Positions 53,523 to 62,196 of a stretch of DNA of 64,000 nt are shown one piece after another. The notes beneath the pieces were generated by a model. It saw only the letters and a program-made list of their open reading frames with translations, did not search any database and was not told the DNA's origin. This DNA comes from Marinilactibacillus sp036039175 (GTDB lineage Bacteria > Bacillota > Bacilli > Lactobacillales > Carnobacteriaceae_A), in assembly GCF_036039175.1 (NCBI RefSeq), contig NZ_JAYXKP010000009.1, positions 15,330 to 79,329 of the forward strand. Reading direction: 5' to 3'. The translations under genes were made by a program, and so were the position numbers. Every line of letters begins with the position of its first letter. Within the stretch, counting starts at the first letter, position 1.

Positions 53523-53697
53523 GATGATATCAGGATATAAAAAGAGGCGTGTAGTAATTTTAGGGTTAAACTAATTTTGACTACTATCTGTTTAAAAATT
53601 CTTGATAAACGCTGAGCCAATATGAATTTTGTGATAGTATAAATGCAGTCTAATGACTAGTAAGAGAGTAAAACTCTCTAAGGAGAGAATAAAAGTA

Positions 53698-54591
53698 ATG
53701 ATGATTGAATGGACATATGAAAAATCTGAACAAAACACCTTGAAGTCTTTTTTACAAGAACAATCTGTTTCTAAAAAAATGTTGGCGAAAGTTAAATTTA
53801 AAGGTGGCCAGCTAGAAGTAAACGATCAGATTGTAAGAGTTAGAGAATTATTGAATTACGGAGATGTGGTTAGAATGTCTATTCCAATAGAACCGTCAAA
53901 TCCACATTTGATTCCTTCCTATAATGAACTGGATATTTTATTTGAGGATGAACACTATATCATAATCAATAAACCTTCTGGCCTGGCATCCGTTCCTTCA
54001 CCAACGCATAGAGAAGATACGATGGCAAATAGAATTAGGGGATACGTAGAAACACAGCAATATATTCATAAGACAGTGCATGTCGTTACAAGACTGGATA
54101 GAGAAACTTCTGGGGCAATGATTTTTGCAAAACACGCTTTTGCGCATTCTATGATCGATCAAATCTTGAGAAGACAAGAAATTGACAAAACCTACCAAGC
54201 AGTCGTATCTAAAGTGTTGACTAAGAATCATGCTTATATAGACGGACCTATTGGTCGTACAATGGATTCGATCATCACTAGAATGGTTAGAGAAGATGGG
54301 AAGCCTTCATTGACTGAGTACTGGACAGAAGAGATATTAGAGGAAGCTACGGTGGTTAAAGTTAAATTGCACACGGGAAGAACTCATCAAATCAGAGTTC
54401 ATTTTGCTCATGACGGTCATCCTCTAATAGGAGATGATCTTTACGGAGAAGATAGTGGAAGATTTCATAGACAAGCCTTGCACTGCTCTAAACTTCAGTT
54501 CCAACATCCTTTTACTGATGAAGACGTTCTAGTTGAAGCGCCACTCCCAGAAGATATCACTGGCTTAATAGAAAATCTAAGAGGTAATTAA
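53698..54591 (+). CDS. RluD-family pseudouridine synthase
   Basis: An RNA pseudouridine synthase. An S4-like N-terminal part (about 1-75) includes KVKFKGGQLEVNDQ. The catalytic core has IIINKPSGLASVPSP, then VVTRLDRETSGAMIFAKH with the catalytic Asp in RLDRETSG. TYQAVVSK, TGRTHQIRVHFAHDGHPLIGDDLYG and LHCSKLQFQHP complete it. I chose the ATG at 53698; an ATG at 53701 is equally possible. Length is 297 residues. It matches Bacillus yjbO after nadK. The rRNA target is not determined. Confidence 0.92.
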   Translation: MMIEWTYEKSEQNTLKSFLQEQSVSKKMLAKVKFKGGQLEVNDQIVRVRELLNYGDVVRMSIPIEPSNPHLIPSYNELDILFEDEHYIIINKPSGLASVPSPTHREDTMANRIRGYVETQQYIHKTVHVVTRLDRETSGAMIFAKHAFAHSMIDQILRRQEIDKTYQAVVSKVLTKNHAYIDGPIGRTMDSIITRMVREDGKPSLTEYWTEEILEEATVVKVKLHTGRTHQIRVHFAHDGHPLIGDDLYGEDSGRFHRQALHCSKLQFQHPFTDEDVLVEAPLPEDITGLIENLRGN

Positions 54592-55572
54592 ATGGTTAGA
54601 AAGAAAAAGATAACTAAAAAACAAAAACAGCAGAGAATAAAAGCTTCTGTGACAGCTTTCTTGATTGCTTTGGCATTTTTTATAGGATTATTTTTTGGAG
54701 ATAATCCATATGATGCGGATTACTTTGCAGGTAAGTGGCAGGAACTCTCAAGAGAATGGGCTACGTATCTTCCAAGCTCTGAACCGGAGAGTAGCTCCAA
54801 TGGAACGATTCGCTTTTTTGATGTTGGCCAAGGATCTTCTACATTGTATCAGTCAGAAGATGGTACAAATATTGTCATTGATACAGGTAGATATGACGAT
54901 TCAGATAAGCGGATTGTGAGTTATCTTGATAAATATATTGGGACTGGTGGAAAAATTGATTTGCTGATCTTTACCCACAATGATGCAGATCATATTGGGA
55001 ATGGCGATCTAGTACTGGAGTATTTTCAAGTGGATGAGGTCTGGATGAACGGGGTTGATCACACTACTAGAGTTTATGAGAAGCTGCTGGACGCAATTAG
55101 TGAATCAGATGCTAATTATTATGAACCTAATACCGGTGAGACTAAAGACATCGGTCCATTTAAGATAGAAGTGCTAAATCCTCAGGCAAATAATAGAACC
55201 ACAAATCACAATGAAGAATCGATTGTGACAAGAACGACGATTAGTGGAATGAGTGTCATGAACTCAGGAGATGCATCTTCGACTGTAGAAAAACAAATAG
55301 TAGAACAATATAGAAATTTGAAGGCAGAGATTATGTTGGTTGGTCACCATGGTTCCAAAGATAGTAATAGTACAGAGTGGCTAAACGCTGTCGATCCGGA
55401 AATAGCCATCATTCAAGCTGGTTTAGATAATAGTTATGGACATCCACACAAGGAAACGCTTGAACGGATCAATCATCAAGAAATTCCCTTGTATAGTACG
55501 GTGGAAGACGGTTCAGTCACCATTACTGTTGAAGAAGACGGTACGTTTTCAGTAGACAAGGAGCAACCCTAA
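54592..55572 (+). CDS. Membrane-anchored metallo-beta-lactamase-fold protein, ComEC C-terminal-like
   Basis: A 326-residue protein with a basic N-terminus, one membrane segment (VTAFLIALAFFIGLFFG, about 20-36) and an extracellular MBL domain. The motifs are FFDVGQGSSTLYQSEDG, VIDTG, FTHNDADHIGNG (HxDxDH), NSGDAS and MLVGHHGSKDSNS, as in the C-terminal domain of ComEC. The ComEC channel itself is absent, so it is a stand-alone relative. It starts immediately at the stop of the rluD-like gene and is followed by a DUF3006 gene, a common pairing. Substrate unknown. Confidence 0.88.
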   Translation: MVRKKKITKKQKQQRIKASVTAFLIALAFFIGLFFGDNPYDADYFAGKWQELSREWATYLPSSEPESSSNGTIRFFDVGQGSSTLYQSEDGTNIVIDTGRYDDSDKRIVSYLDKYIGTGGKIDLLIFTHNDADHIGNGDLVLEYFQVDEVWMNGVDHTTRVYEKLLDAISESDANYYEPNTGETKDIGPFKIEVLNPQANNRTTNHNEESIVTRTTISGMSVMNSGDASSTVEKQIVEQYRNLKAEIMLVGHHGSKDSNSTEWLNAVDPEIAIIQAGLDNSYGHPHKETLERINHQEIPLYSTVEDGSVTITVEEDGTFSVDKEQP

Positions 55573-55610
55573 ATGTAAAAGAATAACAAACAAGTAATGG
55601 AGAGGATATC

Positions 55611-55862
55611 ATGCGTGTTGTTTTGGAATCTATCAATGATGAGTTAGCTACGTTGATTCCAGATGATGGATCTGGTGCAATCGTTATTGGAAAAAGAAGG
55701 CTTCCGGAGTTTGTTCAAGTTGGGGATGTTCTTGAAGTGACGTTTCGACTGGAAGAGTCTACCCAATCCATCGAGTTAATTGAGCAGCTAGTAGGAGAAA
55801 CAGAAAAGAGGAAAGCAAGAATTAAAAGTAAAAGAGAAAAATTGAAGAATCGAAAAAACTGA
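55611..55862 (+). CDS. DUF3006-family small protein
   Basis: An 83-residue protein. The beta-strand-rich core (RVVLESINDELATLIPDD, then LPEFVQVGDVLEVTF) is typical of DUF3006. A strongly basic helical tail (ETEKRKARIKSKREKLKNRKN) follows, which could bind nucleic acid. Partner of the upstream MBL-fold gene in many Bacillota. Function unknown. Confidence 0.8.
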   Translation: MRVVLESINDELATLIPDDGSGAIVIGKRRLPEFVQVGDVLEVTFRLEESTQSIELIEQLVGETEKRKARIKSKREKLKNRKN

Positions 55863-55891
55863 TGGAACCAGATCGGTTCCACCAGTTTTTT
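55853..55891 (+). terminator. Terminator after the DUF3006 gene
   Basis: AAAAAACTGxTGGAACC pairs with GGTTCCAxxAGTTTTTT. It also serves the convergent GNAT gene. Confidence 0.9.
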
Positions 55892-55905
55892 AGTTTTACA
55901 GCAGT

Positions 55906-56337
55906 TTAAAGCTCTTTGATCATTCTGTGATGTGGAATACCAGCATCTGGGAAACCTTCGCCCTCAATAGTATATCCTGATTTTTCATAAAAACTGAGTG
56001 CGTGATCTTGAGCATCTAGTATCAGCTTTTTCCCTTTAAGAGACTGAACTTTAGCTTCTACTTCTGTCATAAGAACTTTTCCAGTTCCTTTGCCTCTAGC
56101 CGTTTTTAAAACAGCAACTCTTTGGATTTTGTAAACGTCGGGTTCTTTTTCATAAATCCTAGCTGTTGCGACGGGAGTACCATCCAAATAGCCCACCACG
56201 TGTGAAGTCTGATCCTCTAATTCATCGATTTCTAGTTCAACAGGAACTTTCTGCTCCTCAACGAATACGGTTTTTCTTATATGTATAGCATCTTTATAAG
56301 CTGGATCAAATAAATCTGTAGTCCATTTAAATTCCAT
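55906..56337 (-). CDS. GNAT-family N-acetyltransferase (YjcF-like)
   Basis: A 143-residue acetyl-CoA-dependent transferase. The N-terminus IRKTVFVEEQKVPVELEIDELED resembles the ElaA/YjcF group. The acetyl-CoA loop is VAVLKTARGKGTGKVLM (R/QxxGxG/A), and LILDAQDHALSFYEKSGY closes the fold. Substrate unknown. The ATG at 56337 has AGGAGGGA upstream. Confidence 0.88.
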   Translation of the reverse strand: MEFKWTTDLFDPAYKDAIHIRKTVFVEEQKVPVELEIDELEDQTSHVVGYLDGTPVATARIYEKEPDVYKIQRVAVLKTARGKGTGKVLMTEVEAKVQSLKGKKLILDAQDHALSFYEKSGYTIEGEGFPDAGIPHHRMIKEL

Positions 56338-56482
56338 AATTTTCCCTCCTGATTGAATGATTCTTATAATCTTATCATTATTTTTACTTTTTCGTCAATG
56401 AATAGTACCAACTCCCCCTTTTAATTCTAGGCGCACTGTCATATAATGAAGTGTGAATATAAAAGCCGAGGAGATATAAAAA

Positions 56483-57589
56483 TTGATAAATTGGAAAAAT
56501 TCTAAAATAATGTTCTGGACGATATGGTTTTTAGCTGTAGCTCTACTAATTTTTATATTACAACAAATCGATTTTATATTAAATCCTATACTCGCTATTT
56601 TAACGTCTTTGTTTATGCCGTTATTAATAGCAGGGTTTTTATTTTATTTATTGAACCCTATAGTTAAAGGGCTTGAAAAAATAAGAGTGAAAAGAATATT
56701 TGGAGTCGCACTCGTTATGATCTTTTTAGTAGGACTGGTTGTACTGACGGTATTTCTAGGTCTGCCTATCCTATTTGAACAAACGAGCTCTTTAATTGCC
56801 GGGATTCCAGATTTTATAAATGAACTAGATTTTTACTTTAGAAAGCTAGGGGACGAGCCGTGGATGGATCAGGTGGATTTCAATGAAATTCTCCTGAATA
56901 TCGAAACTTGGCTCAGAGATTTATCATCAGGATTTTTAGGAGGTATGATGACCAGTGTAGGAAGTTTCCTTCAAAGTCTGACTGATTTCTTTTTTACCTT
57001 TATCACAGTACCTGTCATTTTATTTTATATGCTATATGACGGTCATAGATTTCCAGGATATTTAGAAAAAATCAGTCCAGAACCATACAAAAAAAATACA
57101 AAAGAATTAGCATTGAAAATAAACGAAACGATCGCAAGTTATATAAGTGGAAAAGGGATGGCTTCTTTACTTGTTGGAATTTTATTATTCGTTATGTATT
57201 CAATTGCTCAGTTTCCTTTCGCTTTACTCTTGTCAGTTTTTGCAGCGATCACCAATTTTATTCCCTATGTTGGACCGTTCATTGGAGCTGCTCCGGCTAT
57301 CGTAGTAGGACTAATAGACTCACCAGGAAAAGCAGTGCTTGCAGCGATATTTGTTCTGATTGTACAACAACTAGATGGAAATCTGTTTACACCTTTCCTC
57401 GTAGGGAAGTCACTTTCGGTTCATCCGCTTACCGTTATTCTGATATTGTTGGCTTCTGCCAATATTGCTGGACTATTAGGCATGTTAATTGGTGTTCCAG
57501 TTTTTGCAATCATTAAAACTGTGGTACTTTATATACTGAAAATCAACAAAGAAAAGAAAATAACACTGACGAACAAACAAATAAGATAA
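56483..57589 (+). CDS. AI-2E/PerM-family membrane transporter
   Basis: A 368-residue integral membrane protein with about seven to eight hydrophobic segments. The family pattern is visible: an N-terminal pair of helices, then FINELDFYFRKLG in a soluble loop, then FFFTFITVPVILFYML and IPYVGPFIGAAPAIVVGLIDS, with GLLGMLIGVPVFAIIK near the end. Family members move ions or quorum signals; the cargo here is unknown. The start is TTG at 56483, nine bases after GAGGAG. Confidence 0.88.
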   Translation: MINWKNSKIMFWTIWFLAVALLIFILQQIDFILNPILAILTSLFMPLLIAGFLFYLLNPIVKGLEKIRVKRIFGVALVMIFLVGLVVLTVFLGLPILFEQTSSLIAGIPDFINELDFYFRKLGDEPWMDQVDFNEILLNIETWLRDLSSGFLGGMMTSVGSFLQSLTDFFFTFITVPVILFYMLYDGHRFPGYLEKISPEPYKKNTKELALKINETIASYISGKGMASLLVGILLFVMYSIAQFPFALLLSVFAAITNFIPYVGPFIGAAPAIVVGLIDSPGKAVLAAIFVLIVQQLDGNLFTPFLVGKSLSVHPLTVILILLASANIAGLLGMLIGVPVFAIIKTVVLYILKINKEKKITLTNKQIR

Positions 57590-57622
57590 ACTTAATGATG
57601 CTTGATAGAAGAAGGAGTTACT

Positions 57623-59221
57623 ATGTCGACAGAAGTAAATGAAAACAAACAATTAAAAAAAGAAGTAGAATCTAGAAGAACCTTTGCGATTATTTCGCAT
57701 CCGGATGCTGGTAAAACGACTATTACAGAGCAATTACTGTTATTTGGTGGAGCAATCAGACAAGCAGGTACTGTTAAAGCTAAAAAATCTGGTAAATTTG
57801 CAAAATCCGATTGGATGGAAATTGAAAAGCAACGTGGGATTTCTGTAACAAGTTCGGTTATGCAGTTTGATTATGATGAAAAAAGAATCAATATTTTGGA
57901 TACTCCAGGACATGAGGATTTTTCTGAAGATACCTACCGCACCTTAATGGCCGTTGATGCGGCAGTCATGGTAGTAGATAGTGCTAAAGGTATAGAAGAG
58001 CAGACAAAGAAATTATTTAAAGTTTGTAGAATGCGTGGTATTCCAATTTTTACATTTATGAACAAACTGGATAGAGATGGTAGAGAGCCACTTGAACTCG
58101 TTGAAGAACTTGAAGAAGTTCTTGAAATCGATGCCTATCCAATGAACTGGCCGATTGGATCTGGGAAAAACTTTTTAGGATTGTATGATCTTTTTCACAA
58201 TCGAATCGAAATGTTCCGCCCAGAAGAATCGAATCAAGGGAATCGATTTATTCCACTTAATGAAGAGGGGAAAATTGAAGAAGAACATGCTTTAAAAAAT
58301 GAAAGTTTATATGATCAGGTTCTTGAAGAAGCATTGCTGTTAAAAGAAGCTGGAAATGAATTTTCTGAAAAAGCAATCTTAGACGGGAAATTGACACCTG
58401 TATTTTTCGGCTCAGCTTTAACAAACTTTGGAGTACAAACTTTTTTAGAAACGTTCTTGCAATTTGCTCCAGCGCCTGCAGGTCATACAGATGTAGATGG
58501 AAACGAAGTTGCACCCACTAAAGAAGAATTTTCAGGGTTTATATTCAAGATACAAGCCAATATGGATCCTAAACACCGTGACCGTATCGCTTTTGTCCGA
58601 ATTTGTTCAGGCGATTTTGAAAGAGGAATCGATGTAACTTTATCCCGTACAAACAAAAAAATGCGACTTTCTAATTCTACTCAATTTATGGCTGAAAACA
58701 GAGAAAGTGTTAAAGGCGCCGTTGCAGGGGATATTATTGGCCTTTATGACACTGGAAATTTCCAAATAGGGGATACGATCTATGAAGGTAAAAAGGAAAT
58801 TAATTTTGAAAGTCTTCCGCAATTTACCCCTGAGTTATTCGTCAAAGTAGAAGCTAAAAATGTTATGAAACAAAAATCCTTTCATAAAGGAATCAATCAA
58901 CTGGTTCAAGAAGGTGCGATTCAACTATACAAGTCATTCCATACGGAAACTTATATAATAGGGGCAGTTGGACAATTGCAATTTGAAGTTTTCCAACACC
59001 GTATGTTGAATGAATACAATTCTGAAGTCGTTATGACGTCGATTGGGAGTAGAATTGCCAGATGGATTGAACCGGAACAATTAGATGAAAATATGGGATC
59101 AAGTAGAAATATGTTGGTTAGAGATCGTTTTGATCGACCGTTGTTCTTATTTGAAAATCAATTTGCTGAAAGATGGTTCAGTGACAAGTATCCTAGAGTT
59201 GAATTAACTTCATTACTATAA
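57623..59221 (+). CDS. prfC: Peptide chain release factor 3
   Basis: RF3 is a GTPase that recycles RF1 and RF2 after termination. G1 is SHPDAGKTTI, G2 RGISVTSSV, G3 DTPGHEDF, G4 NKLD, followed by an EF-G-like domain II (GFIFKIQANMDPKHRDRIAFVRI) and the C-terminal domain ending ERWFSDKYPRVEL. I chose the ATG at 57623 behind AGAAGGAG. Length is 532 residues. Confidence 0.96.
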   Translation: MSTEVNENKQLKKEVESRRTFAIISHPDAGKTTITEQLLLFGGAIRQAGTVKAKKSGKFAKSDWMEIEKQRGISVTSSVMQFDYDEKRINILDTPGHEDFSEDTYRTLMAVDAAVMVVDSAKGIEEQTKKLFKVCRMRGIPIFTFMNKLDRDGREPLELVEELEEVLEIDAYPMNWPIGSGKNFLGLYDLFHNRIEMFRPEESNQGNRFIPLNEEGKIEEEHALKNESLYDQVLEEALLLKEAGNEFSEKAILDGKLTPVFFGSALTNFGVQTFLETFLQFAPAPAGHTDVDGNEVAPTKEEFSGFIFKIQANMDPKHRDRIAFVRICSGDFERGIDVTLSRTNKKMRLSNSTQFMAENRESVKGAVAGDIIGLYDTGNFQIGDTIYEGKKEINFESLPQFTPELFVKVEAKNVMKQKSFHKGINQLVQEGAIQLYKSFHTETYIIGAVGQLQFEVFQHRMLNEYNSEVVMTSIGSRIARWIEPEQLDENMGSSRNMLVRDRFDRPLFLFENQFAERWFSDKYPRVELTSLL

Positions 59222-59224
59222 AAT

Positions 59225-59279
59225 AAAAAACGCACCTCCGTTACAACTGCAACTATGCAGTAACGGAGGTGCGTTTTTT
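59225..59279. terminator. Bidirectional terminator between prfC and clpE
   Basis: AAAAAACGCACCTCCGTTAC pairs perfectly with GTAACGGAGGTGCGTTTTTT, a 20-base stem with a 15-base loop. Confidence 0.95.
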
Positions 59280-59289
59280 CGTTCATATC

Positions 59290-61560
59290 TTATTCGTTTG
59301 TTTCTTCAGAAAATTCAGAATCATCATCTTTTGTTTCAGTTGTTTCAGATGGAGTTGAAGACTCTTCAGAATGTTGGGTAATGACGATTGAATTTGAATC
59401 GTCTACCGTAGCCATAATATTTCCGACTTGAGGATTGTTTAAATAAAACTCAGCAACTTTATCTTCGATTTGCTCTTCAATCACTCTACGGAGTGGGCGC
59501 GCACCCATTTTAGGATCATAACCAAGATCCACTAATCTTTCTTTAGCCGCATCATCCACTGTAACGGTAATATTATGTTGTTTAAGTGCTGAATTAATAT
59601 CTTCTAACATCAGCGTTACGATTTCCAGCAAATGTTCTTTGGATAATGAATGGAACTCAATAATACCATCTAGTCGATTCAAGAATTCTGGTTTAAAGAA
59701 TTCCCCTAGATTGTTTAAAAGTGAATGTTGACGTCCGCTGATTTGAGCACCGAAGCCTACACTTGATTCAACATTTGTTGTGCCAGCGTTACTTGTCATG
59801 ATAATAATGGTTTCTTTAAAGTTCACTGTACGACCTTGAGCATCTGTTAAACGACCATCATCCAGAATTTGCAAGAACATGTGAAGGACATCGGGGTGGG
59901 CTTTTTCAACTTCATCCACGAGTATTAAGCTATATGGATTTCGACGTATTTTTTCCGTCAACTGTCCAGCTTCTTCATATCCTACATAACCAGGAGGGGA
60001 GCCAATCAGTTTAGAAGTGCTGTGTTTTTCCATAAATTCACTCATATCTAAGCGAACGTATGAATCTTTACTTCCGAACAACTCCAGGGCTAGTGTTTTA
60101 GCTAATTCCGTTTTCCCAACACCGGTTGGTCCTACAAATAAAAATGATCCAATTGGTCTATTTTTCTGTCTCAATCCGATTCGATTTCTTCGAATAGATT
60201 TAGCTACTTTTTCAACAGCATCATCTTGACCAATAACATGTTTACGAAGAGAATCATCGAGATCTCTTAATTGTTCTTGTTCTTTTTCTTTCAGTTCTCC
60301 AACTGGAATACCTGTTTTCTGTTCAATAATGTGTACCATATCTTTTTCAGTAATAACAGGTAGATCAGATTCTGGAGTTTGTTGATTCATCATTTCTTTG
60401 TGTTTCGTTACTTGATCACGGTAGAATGCAGCTTTTTCGTAATCTTCTTGCTGAAGAGCTGTTTGTTTTTGTTTTTCAGCTTCATCAATTTTCTCTTGAA
60501 TTTCTTCAGGATCAATTGTACGAATTGTTAAGTTCTTTTTAGATCCAGCTTCATCAAGTAAATCGATTGCTTTGTCTGGCAAGAAGCGATCTTGTATATA
60601 TCGATGAGACAATTCAACCGCACTTTGGATAGCTTTATCCGTATAATTAACGTGGTGATAATCCTCATATTGTTTTTGAATACCTTTAAGAATAGTGACG
60701 GTTTCGTCAAGAGACGGTTCACTCACTCGAACTGGCTGTAACCGACGCTCTAATGCTGGATCTTTCTCTATTTTTCTATACTCATTTAATGTTGTTGCGC
60801 CAACCATTTGTAGCTCACCGCGAGCTAATGCTGGTTTCAAAATATTACCTGCATCCATGCTGCTACCTTCAGCTGTTCCAGCGCCCACTAATTCATGAAC
60901 TTCATCGATAAACAAGATAATAGAATCATCATCTCTTAATTCTTTGATCAATTGTTGCATACGCTCTTCAAATTGGCCACGAATACCGGTGCCTTGAACA
61001 AGTGAAGCAACGTCTAGTCGAATGACTTCTTTCTTCAATAATTTCTGTGGGACATCGTCGTTAATGATTTTCAATGCGAGTCCTTCTACAATAGCTGTTT
61101 TACCAACACCGGCTTCTCCCGTCAGTACTGGGTTATTCTTAGTTCTACGGTTCAGTATTTCAATAACCCGTTCAATTTCTTTGTCACGACCGATTACAGG
61201 ATCAATTTTTCCTTCTTTAGCCATTTGGGTTAAATCCACACCGTATTCTCCAAGAAGGCCACCTCTGCGGTTAGGATTTTGAGGAGGTTGCTGTCCATTC
61301 CCTCTAAAATTCTGCTGCGTAGGGGGAGTCTGTGGATTTTGTGGACCTGAATTGTTTTGTGACAATGCTTTGAAAAGATCATCGAAGTTTCCGAAACCGA
61401 AAGGATCTTGTCCTGCGCCTTGATTCATTCTTCTTTGCTCCTCTTGTTGTTTAATTTCTCTATAACATTTCTGACATAAATCTATTTCTCGTTTTTTTCC
61501 ATTAACACTCGTCGTTAAATGAATCGTTGCATTGCGTTGCATGCATCTTTGACATATCAT
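59290..61560 (-). CDS. clpE: ATP-dependent Clp protease ATP-binding subunit ClpE
   Basis: A stress-induced Hsp100 unfoldase. The N-terminal zinc finger (CxxC at residues 3-6, then CQKCYREI) marks ClpE. A Gln/Pro/Asn-rich linker follows. The first ATPase domain has TGEAGVGKTAIVEGLAL; a UVR-type coiled segment (KAAFYRDQVTKHKEMM) sits between the two; the second has VGPTGVGKTELAKTLALEL and RLDMSEFMEKHS. An acidic tail rich in Glu, Ser and Thr ends it. Length is 756 residues. Its promoter carries two CtsR operators. Confidence 0.96.
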   Translation of the reverse strand: MICQRCMQRNATIHLTTSVNGKKREIDLCQKCYREIKQQEEQRRMNQGAGQDPFGFGNFDDLFKALSQNNSGPQNPQTPPTQQNFRGNGQQPPQNPNRRGGLLGEYGVDLTQMAKEGKIDPVIGRDKEIERVIEILNRRTKNNPVLTGEAGVGKTAIVEGLALKIINDDVPQKLLKKEVIRLDVASLVQGTGIRGQFEERMQQLIKELRDDDSIILFIDEVHELVGAGTAEGSSMDAGNILKPALARGELQMVGATTLNEYRKIEKDPALERRLQPVRVSEPSLDETVTILKGIQKQYEDYHHVNYTDKAIQSAVELSHRYIQDRFLPDKAIDLLDEAGSKKNLTIRTIDPEEIQEKIDEAEKQKQTALQQEDYEKAAFYRDQVTKHKEMMNQQTPESDLPVITEKDMVHIIEQKTGIPVGELKEKEQEQLRDLDDSLRKHVIGQDDAVEKVAKSIRRNRIGLRQKNRPIGSFLFVGPTGVGKTELAKTLALELFGSKDSYVRLDMSEFMEKHSTSKLIGSPPGYVGYEEAGQLTEKIRRNPYSLILVDEVEKAHPDVLHMFLQILDDGRLTDAQGRTVNFKETIIIMTSNAGTTNVESSVGFGAQISGRQHSLLNNLGEFFKPEFLNRLDGIIEFHSLSKEHLLEIVTLMLEDINSALKQHNITVTVDDAAKERLVDLGYDPKMGARPLRRVIEEQIEDKVAEFYLNNPQVGNIMATVDDSNSIVITQHSEESSTPSETTETKDDDSEFSEETNE

Positions 61561-61687
61561 TTCTATACACGACCTTTCTATTATTTATCATAATTACAGT
61601 ATACTAGGATAGAAGCAAAAGGTCAGTTGGAAAGATTCCATAGTATGCAGTGATCAATTTATACAGATTGAAATCTGCGAAATGAAC

Positions 61688-61704
61688 ATTGACCAATTTT
61701 GACC
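61688..61704 (-). promoter_or_regulatory. CtsR operator 1 of clpE
   Basis: On the minus strand, GGTCAAA-ATT-GGTCAAT, one mismatch from the CtsR heptad repeat (RGTCAAANANRGTCAAA). It lies just downstream of the transcription start. Confidence 0.9.
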
Positions 61705-61718
61705 TATCGCTAATATTT

Positions 61719-61747
61719 ATTATACTCTGACCTATTTTGACTTTCAA
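61719..61747 (-). promoter_or_regulatory. Promoter of clpE
   Basis: TTGAAA - 17 bases - TATAAT, read on the minus strand from 61747 to 61719. The leader before the ATG is ~150 bases. Confidence 0.85.
61726..61742 (-). promoter_or_regulatory. CtsR operator 2 of clpE
   Basis: On the minus strand, AGTCAAA-ATA-GGTCAGA, a second CtsR heptad repeat inside the promoter spacer. Confidence 0.85.
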
Positions 61748-61862
61748 GTGATAAATACTTCGAAATAGTAAAAAATAGTTGTAGGGAATTGAGAAAAGTG
61801 GTAATCTGTATAGGAAGAAAGGTAAAATTGACTTATTATGCCTAAATATACTGTTTTTTGAG

Positions 61863-61868
61863 TATAAT
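61863..61868 (+). promoter_or_regulatory. Candidate -10 of ptsHI
   Basis: TATAAT, 62 bases before ptsH. No -35 at normal spacing is visible; TTGACT at 61828 is too far upstream. The remaining part of the clpE-ptsH gap shows nothing else. Confidence 0.4.
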
Positions 61869-61929
61869 ATATGGTAAGGGTTGTTTTACTATTTTCAAAA
61901 CTACTAAATTTGTAAAGGGGAAACTTACA

Positions 61930-62196
61930 ATGGAAAAACGCAACTATAACGTAACTGCAGAAACAGGTATTCACGCACGTCCAGCAACTTTATTGGTACA
62001 AACTGCAAGCAAATACAACTCAGATATTACTTTGGAGTACAAAGGTAAATCTGTAAACTTGAAATCTATCATGGGTGTTATGTCACTTGGTGTAGGTCAA
62101 GGCGCAGAAGTTACAATCTCTGCTGAAGGTGCAGACGAAACTGAAGCAATCGAAGGAATCGAACAAACAATCAAAAACGAGGGAATGGCTGAATAA
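61930..62196 (+). CDS. ptsH: Phosphocarrier protein HPr
   Basis: HPr carries phosphate from enzyme I to sugar permeases and, when phosphorylated on Ser46, works with CcpA. His15 is in GIHARPA. Ser46 is in LKSIMGVMSLG. Length is 88 residues. I chose the ATG at 61930 behind AAAGGGGAAAC; the frame extends far upstream without a ribosome site. It overlaps ptsI by one base. Confidence 0.97.
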   Translation: MEKRNYNVTAETGIHARPATLLVQTASKYNSDITLEYKGKSVNLKSIMGVMSLGVGQGAEVTISAEGADETEAIEGIEQTIKNEGMAE

